Source of the DNA: Pseudomonadota bacterium
GTDB taxonomy: Bacteria > Pseudomonadota > Gammaproteobacteria > Burkholderiales > Ferrovaceae
NCBI GenBank assembly: GCA_021805725.1
Contig: JAJZEH010000060.1
Coordinates: forward strand, 1-42,376
Direction: 5' to 3'
Length of the DNA stretch: 42,376 bases
A model generated the notes under the pieces. The model searched no databases. It saw only the letters and a program-made list of their open reading frames with translations, and was not told the origin of the DNA. Below are positions 34,142-42,376 of the stretch, piece by piece; the first letter of the stretch is position 1, and each line of letters opens with the position of its first letter. The position numbers and the translations under genes were made by a program.

Positions 34142-35407
34142 ATGAACTCTGAAGCTTCCCAGGCGCTTCTGCGCGCGCTGTTTGACGCTGCCGTCGCGGC
34201 GGCCGATCCCTTCCGTTGCCTGCCGGCCTATTTGCCCGAGCCGCCCAAGGGCCGGACCATCGTGATCGGAGCCGGGAAAGCCGGGGGTTCCATGGCCCGC
34301 GCTCTGGAGGACCATTGGGCGGGGCCCCTGGAAGGGCTCGTGGTGACCCGTTACGGCCACAAGATACCCACCGAGCGCATCGAAGTGGTGGAGGCGGCGC
34401 ACCCGGTGCCCGACGAGGCGGGGCGCGAAGCCGCAGCGCGCATCCTGAAGATGGTGCAAGGCCTGACCGCCGAAGACCTCGTCATCTGCCTCATCTCCGG
34501 CGGGGGTTCGGCCTTGCTGGCCGCACCCGCCGAGGGGCTGACCCTGGCCGACAAACAGGCCGTGAACAAGGGATTGCTGAAGAGCGGGGCCACCATCACC
34601 GAAATGAATTGCGTGCGCAAGCACCTCTCCGCCATCAAGGGCGGGCGCCTGGCCGCGGCCTGTGCCCCGGCCCAGGTGGTGACCCTGCTGATCTCTGACG
34701 TGCCGGGTGACGACCCCTCGGTCATTGCCTCGGGCCCCACCGTGGGGGATCCCACCACCTGCGCCGATGCGCTGGCCATCCTGGACAAATACAACCTGCG
34801 CGAACCTGCGGCCGCCTACGAGTACATCAAGCGCGGCCATGACGAAACGCCCAAGCCCGGCGACCCGCGCCTGGCACGCGCCACCACGCGCATGATTGCC
34901 ACCCCGCAAGCCTCGCTGGAAGCGGCAGCCGCCCTGGCGCGCGCCTCGGGGGTGACTCCGGTCATCCTGGGCGACAGCCTGGAAGGGGAGTCGCGCGACG
35001 TGGCCCTGGTGCATGCGGGCATTGCCAAGCAGGTGGCGCGCCACAACCAGCCGGTGGCCGCCCCCTGCGTGCTGCTGTCGGGGGGCGAGACCACCGTCAC
35101 CGTGCGCGGCAAGGGGCGCGGTGGGCGCAATGCCGAATTTTTGCTGGCATTGGCGGTGGCGCTGGAAGGACATCCGCAAATCCATGCAGTGGCCTGCGAC
35201 ACCGATGGCGTGGACGGCACCGAAGACAATGCGGGGGCGATCCTTACCCCGGATACGCTGGCTCGCGCCGAATCCATGGGCCTGCGCGCCAAGGATTTTC
35301 TGGCAAATAACGACGGCTATACATTCTTCTCAAATTTAAAAGACTTGATCCATACCGGGCCGACCCTCACAAATGTGAACGATTTCCGGGCCATTCTGGT
35401 AAGGTAA
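34142..35407 (+). CDS. gckA: Glycerate 2-kinase (MOFRL family)
   Basis: Phosphorylates glycerate to 2-phosphoglycerate, linking the serine cycle to central metabolism. The 421 residues show the class II glycerate kinase pattern: IVIGAGKAGGSMARALE, LISGGGSALL, NCVRKHLSAIKGGRLA, ISDVPGDDPSVIASGPTVGD in pieces, and the C-terminal MOFRL-domain core LSGGETTVTVRGKGRGGRN with DTDGVDG. ATG 34142 is chosen; a TTG two codons earlier is an alternative and no strong ribosome binding site is seen. Divergent from glyA. Confidence 0.92.
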   Translation: MNSEASQALLRALFDAAVAAADPFRCLPAYLPEPPKGRTIVIGAGKAGGSMARALEDHWAGPLEGLVVTRYGHKIPTERIEVVEAAHPVPDEAGREAAARILKMVQGLTAEDLVICLISGGGSALLAAPAEGLTLADKQAVNKGLLKSGATITEMNCVRKHLSAIKGGRLAAACAPAQVVTLLISDVPGDDPSVIASGPTVGDPTTCADALAILDKYNLREPAAAYEYIKRGHDETPKPGDPRLARATTRMIATPQASLEAAAALARASGVTPVILGDSLEGESRDVALVHAGIAKQVARHNQPVAAPCVLLSGGETTVTVRGKGRGGRNAEFLLALAVALEGHPQIHAVACDTDGVDGTEDNAGAILTPDTLARAESMGLRAKDFLANNDGYTFFSNLKDLIHTGPTLTNVNDFRAILVR

Positions 35408-35480
35408 TTTCCGGGTTTTGAACCACCCCTTCGTGGTCAAAAAATTGACACAAATCAAGATTTAACAGGAGAAGGTTGTC

Positions 35481-37157
35481 ATGGCTTCAGATATCGAAAT
35501 TGCTCAGGCTGCAAAAATGGAACGCATCGCTCACGTGGCCAAGGATAAATTGGGCATCAGCGATGAGCACCTCGAGCCGTACGGGCATTTCAAGGCAAAG
35601 ATTTCTCTGGAATACCTTGAAAGCATCAAGGATCGTCCAGACGGCAAACTGATTTTGGTGACGGCCATCAGCCCCACCCCCGCAGGTGAAGGCAAGACCA
35701 CCACCACCGTGGGCCTGGGCGACGCCCTGAACCGCATCGGCAAAAAGACCATGATCTGCCTGCGTGAGCCTTCCCTGGGACCCGTGTTTGGCGTCAAGGG
35801 CGGTGCAGCGGGTGGCGGCTATGCCCAGATCGTTCCGATGGAAGACATCAACCTGCATTTCACGGGCGATTTCCACGCCATCGCTGCAGCCAACAACCTG
35901 TTGGCTGCATTGATCGACAACCACATCAACCACGGCAACGAGCTGCGCATCGACCCGCGCCTCATCCAGTGGAAGCGTGTGGTGGACATGAACGATCGCG
36001 CCCTGCGCAAGATCGTGGTGGGCCTGGGCGGTACCGCCAACGGCTTCGTGCGTGAAGATGGCTACGATATCGTGGTGGCTTCCGAAGTCATGGCCATCCT
36101 GTGCCTTGCCAGCTCGTTGATGGATCTGAAAGACCGTCTGTCGCGCATCATCATCGGTTACACCCAGGGCGACCGCAAACCCATTTACGCCCGCGACCTC
36201 AAGGCGCACGGTGCCATGGCGGTCCTGCTGAAGGACGCCATCAAGCCCAACCTGGTGCAAACCCTGGAAAACAACCCCGCCATCATTCACGGTGGTCCGT
36301 TTGCCAATATCGCCCACGGTTGCAACTCCGTCATCGCCACCAAGGCCGGCCTCAAGCTTGCCGACTACGTGGTGACCGAAGCCGGTTTCGGTGCGGACCT
36401 CGGTGCCGAGAAGTTCATTGACATCAAGTGCCGCATGGCCGGGTTGAACCCCTCTGCCGTCGTCCTGGTGGCCACCATCCGCGCCCTCAAGTTCCATGGC
36501 GGCGTGAAGAAGGAAGACCTCAACAAGGAAAACCTGGCCGCGCTGGAAAAGGGCATGATCAACATCGAGCGCCACCTGGAAAACATCCGCGACAACTACG
36601 GCCTGCCTTGCGTGGTGTCGGTCAACCACTTCACCTTCGACACCGAAGCCGAAGTGGCGCTGCTGAAGCAGAAGATCGAATCCCTGGGTGGCAAGTTCGT
36701 CCTGGCTCGCCATTGGGCCGAAGGCGGCAAGGGTGCGGAAGAAGTGGCCCGTACCGTGGTGGACCTGATCGAAAAATCCAGCAAGAAGCACACCTACGTC
36801 TATCCTGACAACATCACCTTGCAGGAAAAGATCACCACCATCGCCACCAAGATCTATCGCGCAGGACAAGTCACGTTTAGCGACAACGCCCGCAAGCAGC
36901 TCGACGAGTGGAACAAGGACTACGGTCACTTCCCCGTTTGCATGGCAAAGACCCAGATGTCCTTCACCGCTGACCCCAACGCAAAGGGCGCTCCTACCGG
37001 GCACACCCTCAACGTGCGCGAAGTGCGTCTTGCCAACGGTGCAGGCTTCGTGGTGGCCATTTGTGGCGACATGATGACCATGCCTGGCCTGCCCAAGGTG
37101 CCGTCGTCCGAGAAGGTGGACATCGACGCCAACGGCAGCATCGTCGGCCTGTTCTAA
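35481..37157 (+). CDS. ftfL: Formate–tetrahydrofolate ligase
   Basis: Makes 10-formyl-THF from formate, THF and ATP, giving C1 units for serine, purines (PurN) and formyl-Met. The 558 residues have the P-loop [10 protein letters not shown] (66-75), [21 protein letters not shown] in pieces, TGDFHAI and the C-terminal [13 protein letters not shown] 35481 has AGGAGAAGG upstream. The 73-bp gap from gckA holds a roughly 10-bp imperfect stem (35416-35442) without a T-run, and a TTGACA at 35445 without a clear -10. Codons are strongly biased, suggesting high expression. Confidence 0.96.
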   Translation: MASDIEIAQAAKMERIAHVAKDKLGISDEHLEPYGHFKAKISLEYLESIKDRPDGKLILVTAISPTPAGEGKTTTTVGLGDALNRIGKKTMICLREPSLGPVFGVKGGAAGGGYAQIVPMEDINLHFTGDFHAIAAANNLLAALIDNHINHGNELRIDPRLIQWKRVVDMNDRALRKIVVGLGGTANGFVREDGYDIVVASEVMAILCLASSLMDLKDRLSRIIIGYTQGDRKPIYARDLKAHGAMAVLLKDAIKPNLVQTLENNPAIIHGGPFANIAHGCNSVIATKAGLKLADYVVTEAGFGADLGAEKFIDIKCRMAGLNPSAVVLVATIRALKFHGGVKKEDLNKENLAALEKGMINIERHLENIRDNYGLPCVVSVNHFTFDTEAEVALLKQKIESLGGKFVLARHWAEGGKGAEEVARTVVDLIEKSSKKHTYVYPDNITLQEKITTIATKIYRAGQVTFSDNARKQLDEWNKDYGHFPVCMAKTQMSFTADPNAKGAPTGHTLNVREVRLANGAGFVVAICGDMMTMPGLPKVPSSEKVDIDANGSIVGLF

Positions 37158-37184
37158 GCCCATGCGGGCCTGCTCATCCCTGAA

Positions 37185-38486
37185 ATGACGGTGAGCATGG
37201 CCCGCAGTCCTTCGCCGCCCTCCGCGGGGCCAAAAACCCTTGCGGAGTGGCTGGCGCACACCGAGCAGCTCCATGCGCTGACCATCGACATGGGGTTGGC
37301 ACGCGTGTCACAAGTGCGGGATGCAATGACCTTGCATCCCAACTTTCCCATCATCACCGTTGCCGGGACAAACGGCAAGGGTTCCACCTGTATCCTGCTG
37401 GCCGCCTGCCTGAGCGCCGCAGGCTATCGCGTGGGTGTTTATTCCTCGCCGCACCTTGTGCGTTACAACGAACGCGTGCGGGTGGGGTCTTCTTTTGCTT
37501 CCGATCAAAGCCTGTGCGACGCCTTTGCCAAGGTGGAGGCCGCGCGCGGCGACCAGTCGCTCACCCCCTTCGAGTTTGGCACGCTTGCAGCAATGCAGGT
37601 ATTCATCGAGGCCGGTCTTGATGTCGTCATCCTGGAAGTGGGGCTGGGCGGTCGATTGGATGCCGTCAATATTTTCGATCCCGACTGCGCCATCGTCACC
37701 AGCATTGCCATCGATCACGAGGCGTGGCTGGGCAACACCCGCGAGGCCATCGCCTTTGAAAAAGCCGGCGTGTTTCGCGCCGGGCGCCCCGCCATCTGTG
37801 CCGACCCCGAGCCTCCCGCCGCCATTGCACAAACGGCGGCGCGCCTGGGCGCCCGGCTGTTGCAGATCGAGCGGGATTTTTCTTGTCAGGTGAGCGCCGG
37901 GGGCTGGTCGTTTGCACTGGGCCCGCGCACGCTCGAGGCGCTGCCGCGTCTCAAACTCGCCGGAGCTTTCCAGTATCGCAATGCGGCCGCAGCCCTGGCC
38001 GCAATCCTCAGCCTGGAGGACCGCCTGCCGGTCTCCATGGAGGCCCTGCGCGAGGGGCTGCAGTCGGCCACGCTGCCCGGGCGCTTTCAAAAGGTGTCCC
38101 AGGCGCCGCTTGTCATCATGGACGTGGCGCATAACCCCCATGCCGCGGCGGAGCTGGCCGCCAACCTGCGCGCCGAGCCCTGCGACGGCAAAACCTGGGC
38201 GGTGTTCGGGATGCTCAGCGACAAGGATATTGCAGGGGTCATCGCCCTGCTCGACCCGCTGGTGGATTGCTGGTGCGTCACCGGCATCGAGGAGGCCCGT
38301 GGCGCCTCCTTGCAGGACATGCAGGGGCATCTGTCTGGCGTGCGCGGCAGCGTGAGCAGTTGCGCTTCGCCGCAGGCAGCATTTGAGGCAGCCGCCCGAG
38401 GGGCTCAGGCGGCAGATCGCATCGTGGTGTTTGGGTCCTTCATCACGGTGGGAGCCGTGATGGCTTATCTGGAAGAAACGGCTTAG
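37185..38486 (+). CDS. folC: Folylpolyglutamate synthase / dihydrofolate synthase
   Basis: Adds glutamate to dihydropteroate and folates, retaining the cofactor in the cell. The 433 residues have the P-loop AGTNGKGST (60-68), YSSPHLVRYNERV, LEVGLGGRLDAVN, the metal-binding DHEAWLG, EKAGVFR and VAHNPHA. ATG 37185 or 37197 may be the start; neither has a strong ribosome binding site. It is 27 bp after ftfL, a sensible pairing because FtfL works best with polyglutamylated folates. Its stop overlaps that of the opposite gene by 4 bp. Confidence 0.92.
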   Translation: MTVSMARSPSPPSAGPKTLAEWLAHTEQLHALTIDMGLARVSQVRDAMTLHPNFPIITVAGTNGKGSTCILLAACLSAAGYRVGVYSSPHLVRYNERVRVGSSFASDQSLCDAFAKVEAARGDQSLTPFEFGTLAAMQVFIEAGLDVVILEVGLGGRLDAVNIFDPDCAIVTSIAIDHEAWLGNTREAIAFEKAGVFRAGRPAICADPEPPAAIAQTAARLGARLLQIERDFSCQVSAGGWSFALGPRTLEALPRLKLAGAFQYRNAAAALAAILSLEDRLPVSMEALREGLQSATLPGRFQKVSQAPLVIMDVAHNPHAAAELAANLRAEPCDGKTWAVFGMLSDKDIAGVIALLDPLVDCWCVTGIEEARGASLQDMQGHLSGVRGSVSSCASPQAAFEAAARGAQAADRIVVFGSFITVGAVMAYLEETA

Positions 38487-38818
38487 GCCAGCTGCACTGC
38501 TTTTCTGATGCAGCGGTCGAGGGCGTTGAAGTACTCGTTGGCAAGGTCCGAGGGCTGCAGAAACTTGAATCGGTTATCCTGACCCGAGACGATTTCGATA
38601 AATCCGCGCGTTCGCAGTTCCTTCAAGCGTCCATGCAAGGTGGCAGGAGAGGCCAGCTCGGTCATTTCAAGAATGTTGCTGACGGTGAGCATCTGATCGT
38701 TAAGCCGGCTGGTGCCGATGGCCATCAGGATTTCAATTTGCACCGGGTCGAGCCCCTTGAATGAGGGCTGGGCTTCCACCGACTCGGCAAGCTTGTGATA
38801 TTTGAACAGCGCTTTCAT
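38483..38818 (-). CDS. Small winged-helix transcriptional regulator (MarR-like)
   Basis: 111 residues. The region DQMLTVSNILEMTELASPATLHGRLKELRTRGFIEIVSG (38 residues, residues about 40-80) reads as a winged-helix domain: recognition helix then a beta wing. No ligand or metal site is seen. ATG 38818 is chosen; the frame is open 20 codons further into the control region without good support. It is divergent from the TauE/SafE gene, with a 20-bp near-perfect palindrome between them, so it probably controls that gene and itself. It converges with folC with a 4-bp overlap. Confidence 0.75.
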   Translation of the reverse strand: MKALFKYHKLAESVEAQPSFKGLDPVQIEILMAIGTSRLNDQMLTVSNILEMTELASPATLHGRLKELRTRGFIEIVSGQDNRFKFLQPSDLANEYFNALDRCIRKAVQLA

Positions 38819-38882
38819 GGCATTTCCAGACGGGATTGAAGTGTCAAATTTTATTCCAGAAGCCGCATGCAGTGGCAAGAAA

Positions 38883-38902
38883 TATAACTTTATTAAGTTA
38901 TA
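38883..38902. promoter_or_regulatory. Palindromic operator candidate between regulator and TauE gene
   Basis: TATAACTT and AAGTTATA are perfect 8-base arms around TATT, 65 bp from the regulator start and 81 bp from the permease start. The size and symmetry fit a winged-helix dimer site. Confidence 0.55.
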
Positions 38903-38970
38903 GCAACGATAGCTTAATCTTAATCCTGATAAAAACTGCAGCCAGTGTGCGATGCCGGGACGCTGGGCGG

Positions 38971-38976
38971 TATACT
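38971..38976 (+). promoter_or_regulatory. Candidate -10 box of the TauE/SafE gene
   Basis: TATACT ends 6 bases before ATG 38983, as with the TATAAT in front of coaBC. No clear -35 was found. Confidence 0.35.
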
Positions 38977-38982
38977 GCCCCG

Positions 38983-39921
38983 ATGCCCATCAAGCATTTC
39001 TGTTACGCTTTGTTGCTTCTGCTGGCGCTCGGCGGCTCCATGGCAGTCCAGGCCGCCGACGTGCTGCCGCAGGCAGATGCGGTGGCGTGGTGGGTGTGGC
39101 CGCTGGGGCTTTTCGTGGTGTGCTTTTTCTTGGGCATCGTGGCGGTGCCCGCCGGGGTGGGAGGTGGCGTGTTGTTCGTACCCATCGTGGGCGGCTTCTT
39201 TCCCTTCCATCTCGATTTTGTCCGGGGGGCGGGCCTCCTGGTGGCCATGGCCAGCGCCCTGGCAGCGGGTCCCTCGCTGCTGAAGAACGGCATGGCCCAT
39301 CTGCGCCTCGTGATGCCGCTCGCCCTTTCCGCCTCGCTCAGCTCCATGGGGGGAGCCATGGTGGGCCTGGCACTGCCCGCCAACGTGATCCAGATCATGC
39401 TGGGGGGCATCATCCTTGCCATTACGGCGCTCATGATCCTGGCCCGGAAGTCCGACTACCCCCAAGTGCCCCGGCCTGACGCACTGTCGCAACGCCTGGG
39501 CATTCATGGCGTGTTCTGGGACATGATTTCAGGCAGGGAAATTCCCTGGCAGGTGCACCGCACCCCCACCGGGATCGTGCTGTTCCTGGTGATCGGGTTT
39601 CTGGGCGGAGTCTTCGGCGTGGGGGCAGGCTGGGCCAACGTGCCGGCCCTCAACCTGCTGATGGGCGTGCCGCTTAAACTTGCGGCGGCCTCTTCCAGCC
39701 TGATCCTCTCCATCGCCAGCGCCTCGGCCACCTGGTACTACCTCAACAGCGGCGCCATCCTTGCCATCATTGCGGTGCCCGCCGTGGTGGGCATGATGAT
39801 GGGCGCGCGCATCGGGGCCCATTTGCTGACAGTGCTCAATCCTGCCGTGATCCGCAAGGTGGTGATCTCCATGTTGCTGTTTGCGGGGATGCGCACCCTG
39901 CTCAAGGGCCTGGGGATTTAA
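38983..39921 (+). CDS. TauE/SafE (TSUP) family permease
   Basis: 312 residues with about eight membrane helices and an apparent N-terminal signal or first helix (FCYALLLLLALGGSMAVQAAD). The two-repeat TSUP pattern is seen: GIVAVPAGVGGGVLFVPIV in the first half and GFLGGVFGVGAGWANVPALNLLMGVPLKLAAASS, in pieces, in the second. The family moves sulfite, sulfonates or other small anions; sulfite is favoured by the DmsC/SoeC-type gene close by. The open frame extends earlier, but ATG 38983 begins the hydrophobic N-terminus. It is followed 5 bp later by a DUF1634-like gene. Confidence 0.87.
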   Translation: MPIKHFCYALLLLLALGGSMAVQAADVLPQADAVAWWVWPLGLFVVCFFLGIVAVPAGVGGGVLFVPIVGGFFPFHLDFVRGAGLLVAMASALAAGPSLLKNGMAHLRLVMPLALSASLSSMGGAMVGLALPANVIQIMLGGIILAITALMILARKSDYPQVPRPDALSQRLGIHGVFWDMISGREIPWQVHRTPTGIVLFLVIGFLGGVFGVGAGWANVPALNLLMGVPLKLAAASSSLILSIASASATWYYLNSGAILAIIAVPAVVGMMMGARIGAHLLTVLNPAVIRKVVISMLLFAGMRTLLKGLGI

Positions 39922-39926
39922 ACGCC

Positions 39927-40340
39927 ATGAGCAAGCCCCACCAGCCCCCGGAACAGGTGCGCTACGCCACGGTGCTGCACTGGGGCACGCTCACGGGGTT
40001 TGTGACGCTCGTGGTCACCTTCGTTTTGTACATGACGGGCCTTGCCGCAGCCGATGTGCCGCTTCACCAGTTGCCGCAACTGTGGAAGCTCTCCGCCGCA
40101 GATTATGCGGCGGCCACGGGCCTGCACGATGGCTGGAGCTGGCTGTTTGCCCTCAACAAGGGCGATTTTCTCAGCCTGCTCGGCATCGCCATCCTCTCGG
40201 CCTGTCCCATTCTCAGCATCGCCGCGGTGGTGCCGGTGTATCTGAGGGAAAAAAATTATGTCTATGCCACACTGGGACTGATGGCCGTGCTGGTTTTGCT
40301 CTATGCTGCCTCGGGAGTGAGCGTTCATCACCACACATAA
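39927..40340 (+). CDS. DUF1634-like small membrane protein
   Basis: 137 residues with three membrane helices (about 20-40, 82-104 and 112-130). The last two, around ILSIAAVVPVYLREKNYVYATLG, resemble DUF1634, whose members are commonly encoded next to TSUP permeases. It probably works with the preceding permease; the mechanism is unknown. The insert between helices one and two (about residues 43-80) is longer than I recall for the family. Gap of 5 bp to the permease and 3 bp to the next gene, so one operon. Confidence 0.65.
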   Translation: MSKPHQPPEQVRYATVLHWGTLTGFVTLVVTFVLYMTGLAAADVPLHQLPQLWKLSAADYAAATGLHDGWSWLFALNKGDFLSLLGIAILSACPILSIAAVVPVYLREKNYVYATLGLMAVLVLLYAASGVSVHHHT

Positions 40341-40343
40341 ACC

Positions 40344-41057
40344 ATGACCCATCCCTTCCAACGCATTTTACTGGTCTCGGAACATACCGAATTTGACAGC
40401 GGGGCCGAGCGGCTGGCCTTCGACATCGCCCGCCAATGCGGGGTGGGGCTGCGCGCGGTGTTTCCCGTGGCTCACCACCTGGAATACGAAATTGGCTCGC
40501 CTGATCTTGCCGCACGCAGCGCGCGGGAATTTGCCGGGAGGGCGGAGCAGTTGCGTGCTGCGGCCCGTGAGGCCGGCGTGGTACTGGACCTGGTGGTGCG
40601 GCAATCCGGAGCGCCGCACGAGGCCATCGTGCAGGAAGCGCGGGAATATGGCGCCGACCTCATCATTGCGCGGCGTCGGGGACAGCGCAGTTTCCTGTCC
40701 AACCTCATGATCGGCGAGATGGTCAGCAAGGTGGCCATTGGCGCCCCCTGCAGCATGCTGTTCGTGCCGCGCACGGCGCGCCTGTGGTCGCATGCCATCC
40801 TGGCCGCCGTTGATCCCGAGGCTGGGGAGGCAGCCGTTGCCGCCGTGGCCACCCAGGTGTCACAGGCCTGCAAGTTACCGCTGACGCTCATGACGATCGG
40901 CAAGGGGACTGCGGGCAAGCCCCATGAAGCCATTCTTGCCACGGCAAAGACCCTGCAGGCGGACCTGATCGTTCTGGGACAATACCGCAGTGGCACCACC
41001 AAAAGCGTCATCGGGCAGTCCGAACATTCCGTTCTGGTGGTCAAGGGCAACGCGTAA
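40344..41057 (+). CDS. Tandem universal stress protein (UspA family)
   Basis: 237 residues made of two Usp-like halves. The first runs to about residue 140 (RILLVSEHTEFDSGAERLAF to MLFVPRTAR) and the second from ILAAVDPEAGEAAV to SVLVVKG. The usual ATP-binding G-x2-G-x9-G-S/T signature is degraded in both halves, so nucleotide binding is doubtful. The role is stress survival or regulation, as inferred from the family. It is 3 bp after the DUF1634-like gene and 22 bp before a second Usp gene. Confidence 0.85.
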   Translation: MTHPFQRILLVSEHTEFDSGAERLAFDIARQCGVGLRAVFPVAHHLEYEIGSPDLAARSAREFAGRAEQLRAAAREAGVVLDLVVRQSGAPHEAIVQEAREYGADLIIARRRGQRSFLSNLMIGEMVSKVAIGAPCSMLFVPRTARLWSHAILAAVDPEAGEAAVAAVATQVSQACKLPLTLMTIGKGTAGKPHEAILATAKTLQADLIVLGQYRSGTTKSVIGQSEHSVLVVKGNA

Positions 41058-41079
41058 TCATTCAGTAGGAGCCAAGCTT

Positions 41080-41523
41080 ATGTACCAGCGCATCCTGGTT
41101 GCAGTGGACGGCAGCGACACCTCCGAGCGCGCCTTGCATGAGGCCATGCTGCTGGCCAAAAACCAGCAGGCCTTGCTGCGCGTGGCCTACGTGGTGGACG
41201 AGGCCAGCATCTTCAGCGACACGGAATTCGTGGACCGCACCGCCATCGAGCGGGCGGCCATCCACACGGGCCACAAGGTGCTCGAGAAAGCCAAAAAGGC
41301 GGCCGAGGCCGAAGGCTTGTCCGTCGAGACCAAGATGCTGGAAACGGAAAGCGTGGGCGAGAAGGTGGCCCATGCCATTGTGGAGGAGGCCCGTCAGTGG
41401 CCGGCTGACCTCATCGTGGTGGGCACCCATGGACGCAAGGGATTGCGGCACCTGTTCATGGGCAGCATCGCCGAAGGCGTGATGCGCGACAGCCCGGTGC
41501 CGCTCCTGCTGGTCAGGAAATGA
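41080..41523 (+). CDS. Universal stress protein (UspA family)
   Basis: 147 residues, a standard single-domain Usp. It starts MYQRILVAVDGSDTSERAL and has the complete ATP-binding signature GTHG, nine residues, GS in VVGTHGRKGLRHLFMGS. It is therefore of the nucleotide-binding UspFG/MJ0577 type, unlike the neighbouring tandem Usp. ATG 41080 has AGGAG eight bases upstream. Its 3' end overlaps the opposite DmsC-type gene by 11 bp. Confidence 0.92.
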   Translation: MYQRILVAVDGSDTSERALHEAMLLAKNQQALLRVAYVVDEASIFSDTEFVDRTAIERAAIHTGHKVLEKAKKAAEAEGLSVETKMLETESVGEKVAHAIVEEARQWPADLIVVGTHGRKGLRHLFMGSIAEGVMRDSPVPLLLVRK

Positions 41524-42376
41524 CCTGGTAGTACAGGTTTTGCGGGTGGTTGGCTTCCGCAAAGAAAAACCAGCGTTCGGCCAGCAATCCCGTGTATTGC
41601 AGCAGGAAGGCAAGCGGCAGCAGCCACGGCTGTGACAGTCCTATCGCCAGCAGCGCCAGCGGCAGGGCGAAGGCCAGGGCGAGAAAGCCCGGCTTGATGG
41701 CGCGGATGAACGCGTCACTCTTGCCATGAAAAAATTCCCGCGTATTGAACGAGCCGCCCATGGCCCCTTGTGCCTTCTGCACGATGCGCGGATGGCGGAT
41801 CCCAATGGCGCTTTGCAGCGTGGTGGTGGGCTTGAGCCGCGCGTTGCGCACCAGTGAGGCGCTGCGGCCCAGCAGGGCCAGCAGGGTGGTGACGAGCGCC
41901 ACCTGCGCGTAGTGCAGCGTCAGGTCGGGGGCGGCAAAGAGCGCGTAGGCCGAGGCGAGGGTCGCGCCCGAGGCGCATCCCATCAGGAGGAAGTTGGCCA
42001 CGGTCAGCGGGCTGGCCCATTCCTTCATGACCTTGATGGCCACATAGACCATGCCGGTGCAGACGAAAAGCCCCAGGGCAAGCAACGAGGCCGCGCCGCC
42101 CAGAAGGCGCGTGGCGCCGCTGTCGGCCCAGTGCGCCAGCAGGTAAAGAAACACCGTTGCCAAAAAACCCATCAGCACGATGATTTCGCGCGACAGCCAG
42201 GAGGTGCGCCACATGGTCATGGCGCGCCAGCTGCGGCTGGGGTGGCCGAGGTGGAAGAAGGAGGCCAGCAGGCCCAGGGCACAGAGCACCAGCACGATGA
42301 TGCTGCCGCCGATATAGAACCCCGGCGTGACCGCGGCGTGCAGCAGCTCCGTGGCATAGAGCAACAGAAAAAGGCC
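41513..42376 (-). CDS. DmsC/SoeC-type membrane anchor subunit, N-terminus cut by window edge
   Basis: The frame is open to the window edge, giving about 287 residues; the first visible residues are hydrophobic and the true start lies outside. About eight membrane helices are present. HLGHPSRSWRAMTMWRTSWLSRE and FNTREFFHGKS, in pieces, are typical of the DMSO-reductase anchor family (PF04976), especially the SoeC subunit of the sulfite-oxidising SoeABC complex. It anchors a molybdopterin enzyme and passes electrons to or from quinone. SoeC is favoured by the TauE/SafE gene nearby, but soeA/soeB would lie outside the window. Confidence 0.8.
   Translation of the reverse strand, partial: GLFLLLYATELLHAAVTPGFYIGGSIIVLVLCALGLLASFFHLGHPSRSWRAMTMWRTSWLSREIIVLMGFLATVFLYLLAHWADSGATRLLGGAASLLALGLFVCTGMVYVAIKVMKEWASPLTVANFLLMGCASGATLASAYALFAAPDLTLHYAQVALVTTLLALLGRSASLVRNARLKPTTTLQSAIGIRHPRIVQKAQGAMGGSFNTREFFHGKSDAFIRAIKPGFLALAFALPLALLAIGLSQPWLLPLAFLLQYTGLLAERWFFFAEANHPQNLYYQVIS

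Noticed and set aside
35416..35442. Stem between gckA and ftfL as a terminator
   Set aside because: The imperfect 10-bp stem is followed by A residues, not T residues, on the plus strand, so it is not an intrinsic terminator; read-through to ftfL is likely.
37158..37184. Short GCCC/GGGC hairpin between ftfL and folC
   Set aside because: Only about five pairs and no T-run; too weak to call.
35487..37274. 595-residue open frame antisense to ftfL
   Set aside because: It is a high-GC shadow: the sequence is rich in His, Val, Gly and Gln with no family pattern, while FtfL on the other strand is unmistakable.

Overview
The window is a high-GC, gene-dense bacterial chromosome segment. Gene neighbourhoods point to a betaproteobacterium: hda–HAD–pcnB–folK–dNK–panC, purM–purN–DUF3108–RsmB-like, and cysI–DUF934–cysH–cysD–cysN. 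A nearly complete serine-cycle gene set means the organism probably assimilates C1 units (a methylotroph, or a sulfur/iron oxidiser with serine-cycle genes). TSUP, DUF1634-like and DmsC-type genes at the right end suggest sulfite handling. The genus cannot be named from this sequence.

Layout. 1-3112: end of recX, alaS and a small YdcH-like gene. 3138-8861 (minus): a tightly overlapping run of panC, a deoxynucleoside kinase, folK, pcnB, a HAD phosphatase, hda and an AI-2E/PerM permease. 8962-13953 (plus): purM, purN, a DUF3108 secreted protein, an RsmB-type methyltransferase and an MscS-type channel. 14021-15208: a membrane fatty-acid desaturase. 15359-20468: a five-gene assimilatory sulfate reduction operon of the direct APS type, without APS kinase. 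20580-20984 (minus): rpmG and rpmB.

21065-24060 is a roughly 3 kb AT-rich transposable element. It has perfect 21-bp terminal inverted repeats, a 10-11-bp target duplication, an IS1-like single-ORF transposase and five passenger genes, two of them very small. It sits beside a perfect 24-bp palindrome built on the word GGGGACAGACCTC. 24163-26191: coaBC, dut and a small CbiX/SirB chelatase.

26188-37157 holds the carbon-assimilation block. On the minus strand, in transcription order, are glyA, sgaA, hprA, mtkA, mtkB, mcl and a divergent Lnt/TraB-like membrane protein. Divergently on plus are gckA, ftfL and folC. Formate enters through FtfL as formyl-THF, GlyA and SgaA/HprA/GckA carry the C1 unit through serine to 2-phosphoglycerate, and MtkAB plus Mcl cleave malate to glyoxylate and acetyl-CoA. 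ppc, mtdA and fch are not in the window.

38483-42376: a small winged-helix regulator, a TauE/SafE permease, a DUF1634-like partner, two universal stress proteins and a convergent DmsC/SoeC-type membrane anchor cut by the window edge.

The most unusual signal is the word GGGGACAGACC(TC). It forms three intergenic palindromes, one lone half-site, and intact-frame copies inside coaBC, dut and mcl. This pattern resembles an uptake-signal or REP-type sequence. A second is a terminator-like hairpin that buries the ribosome binding site of mtkA. No rRNA, tRNA or CRISPR array was seen.
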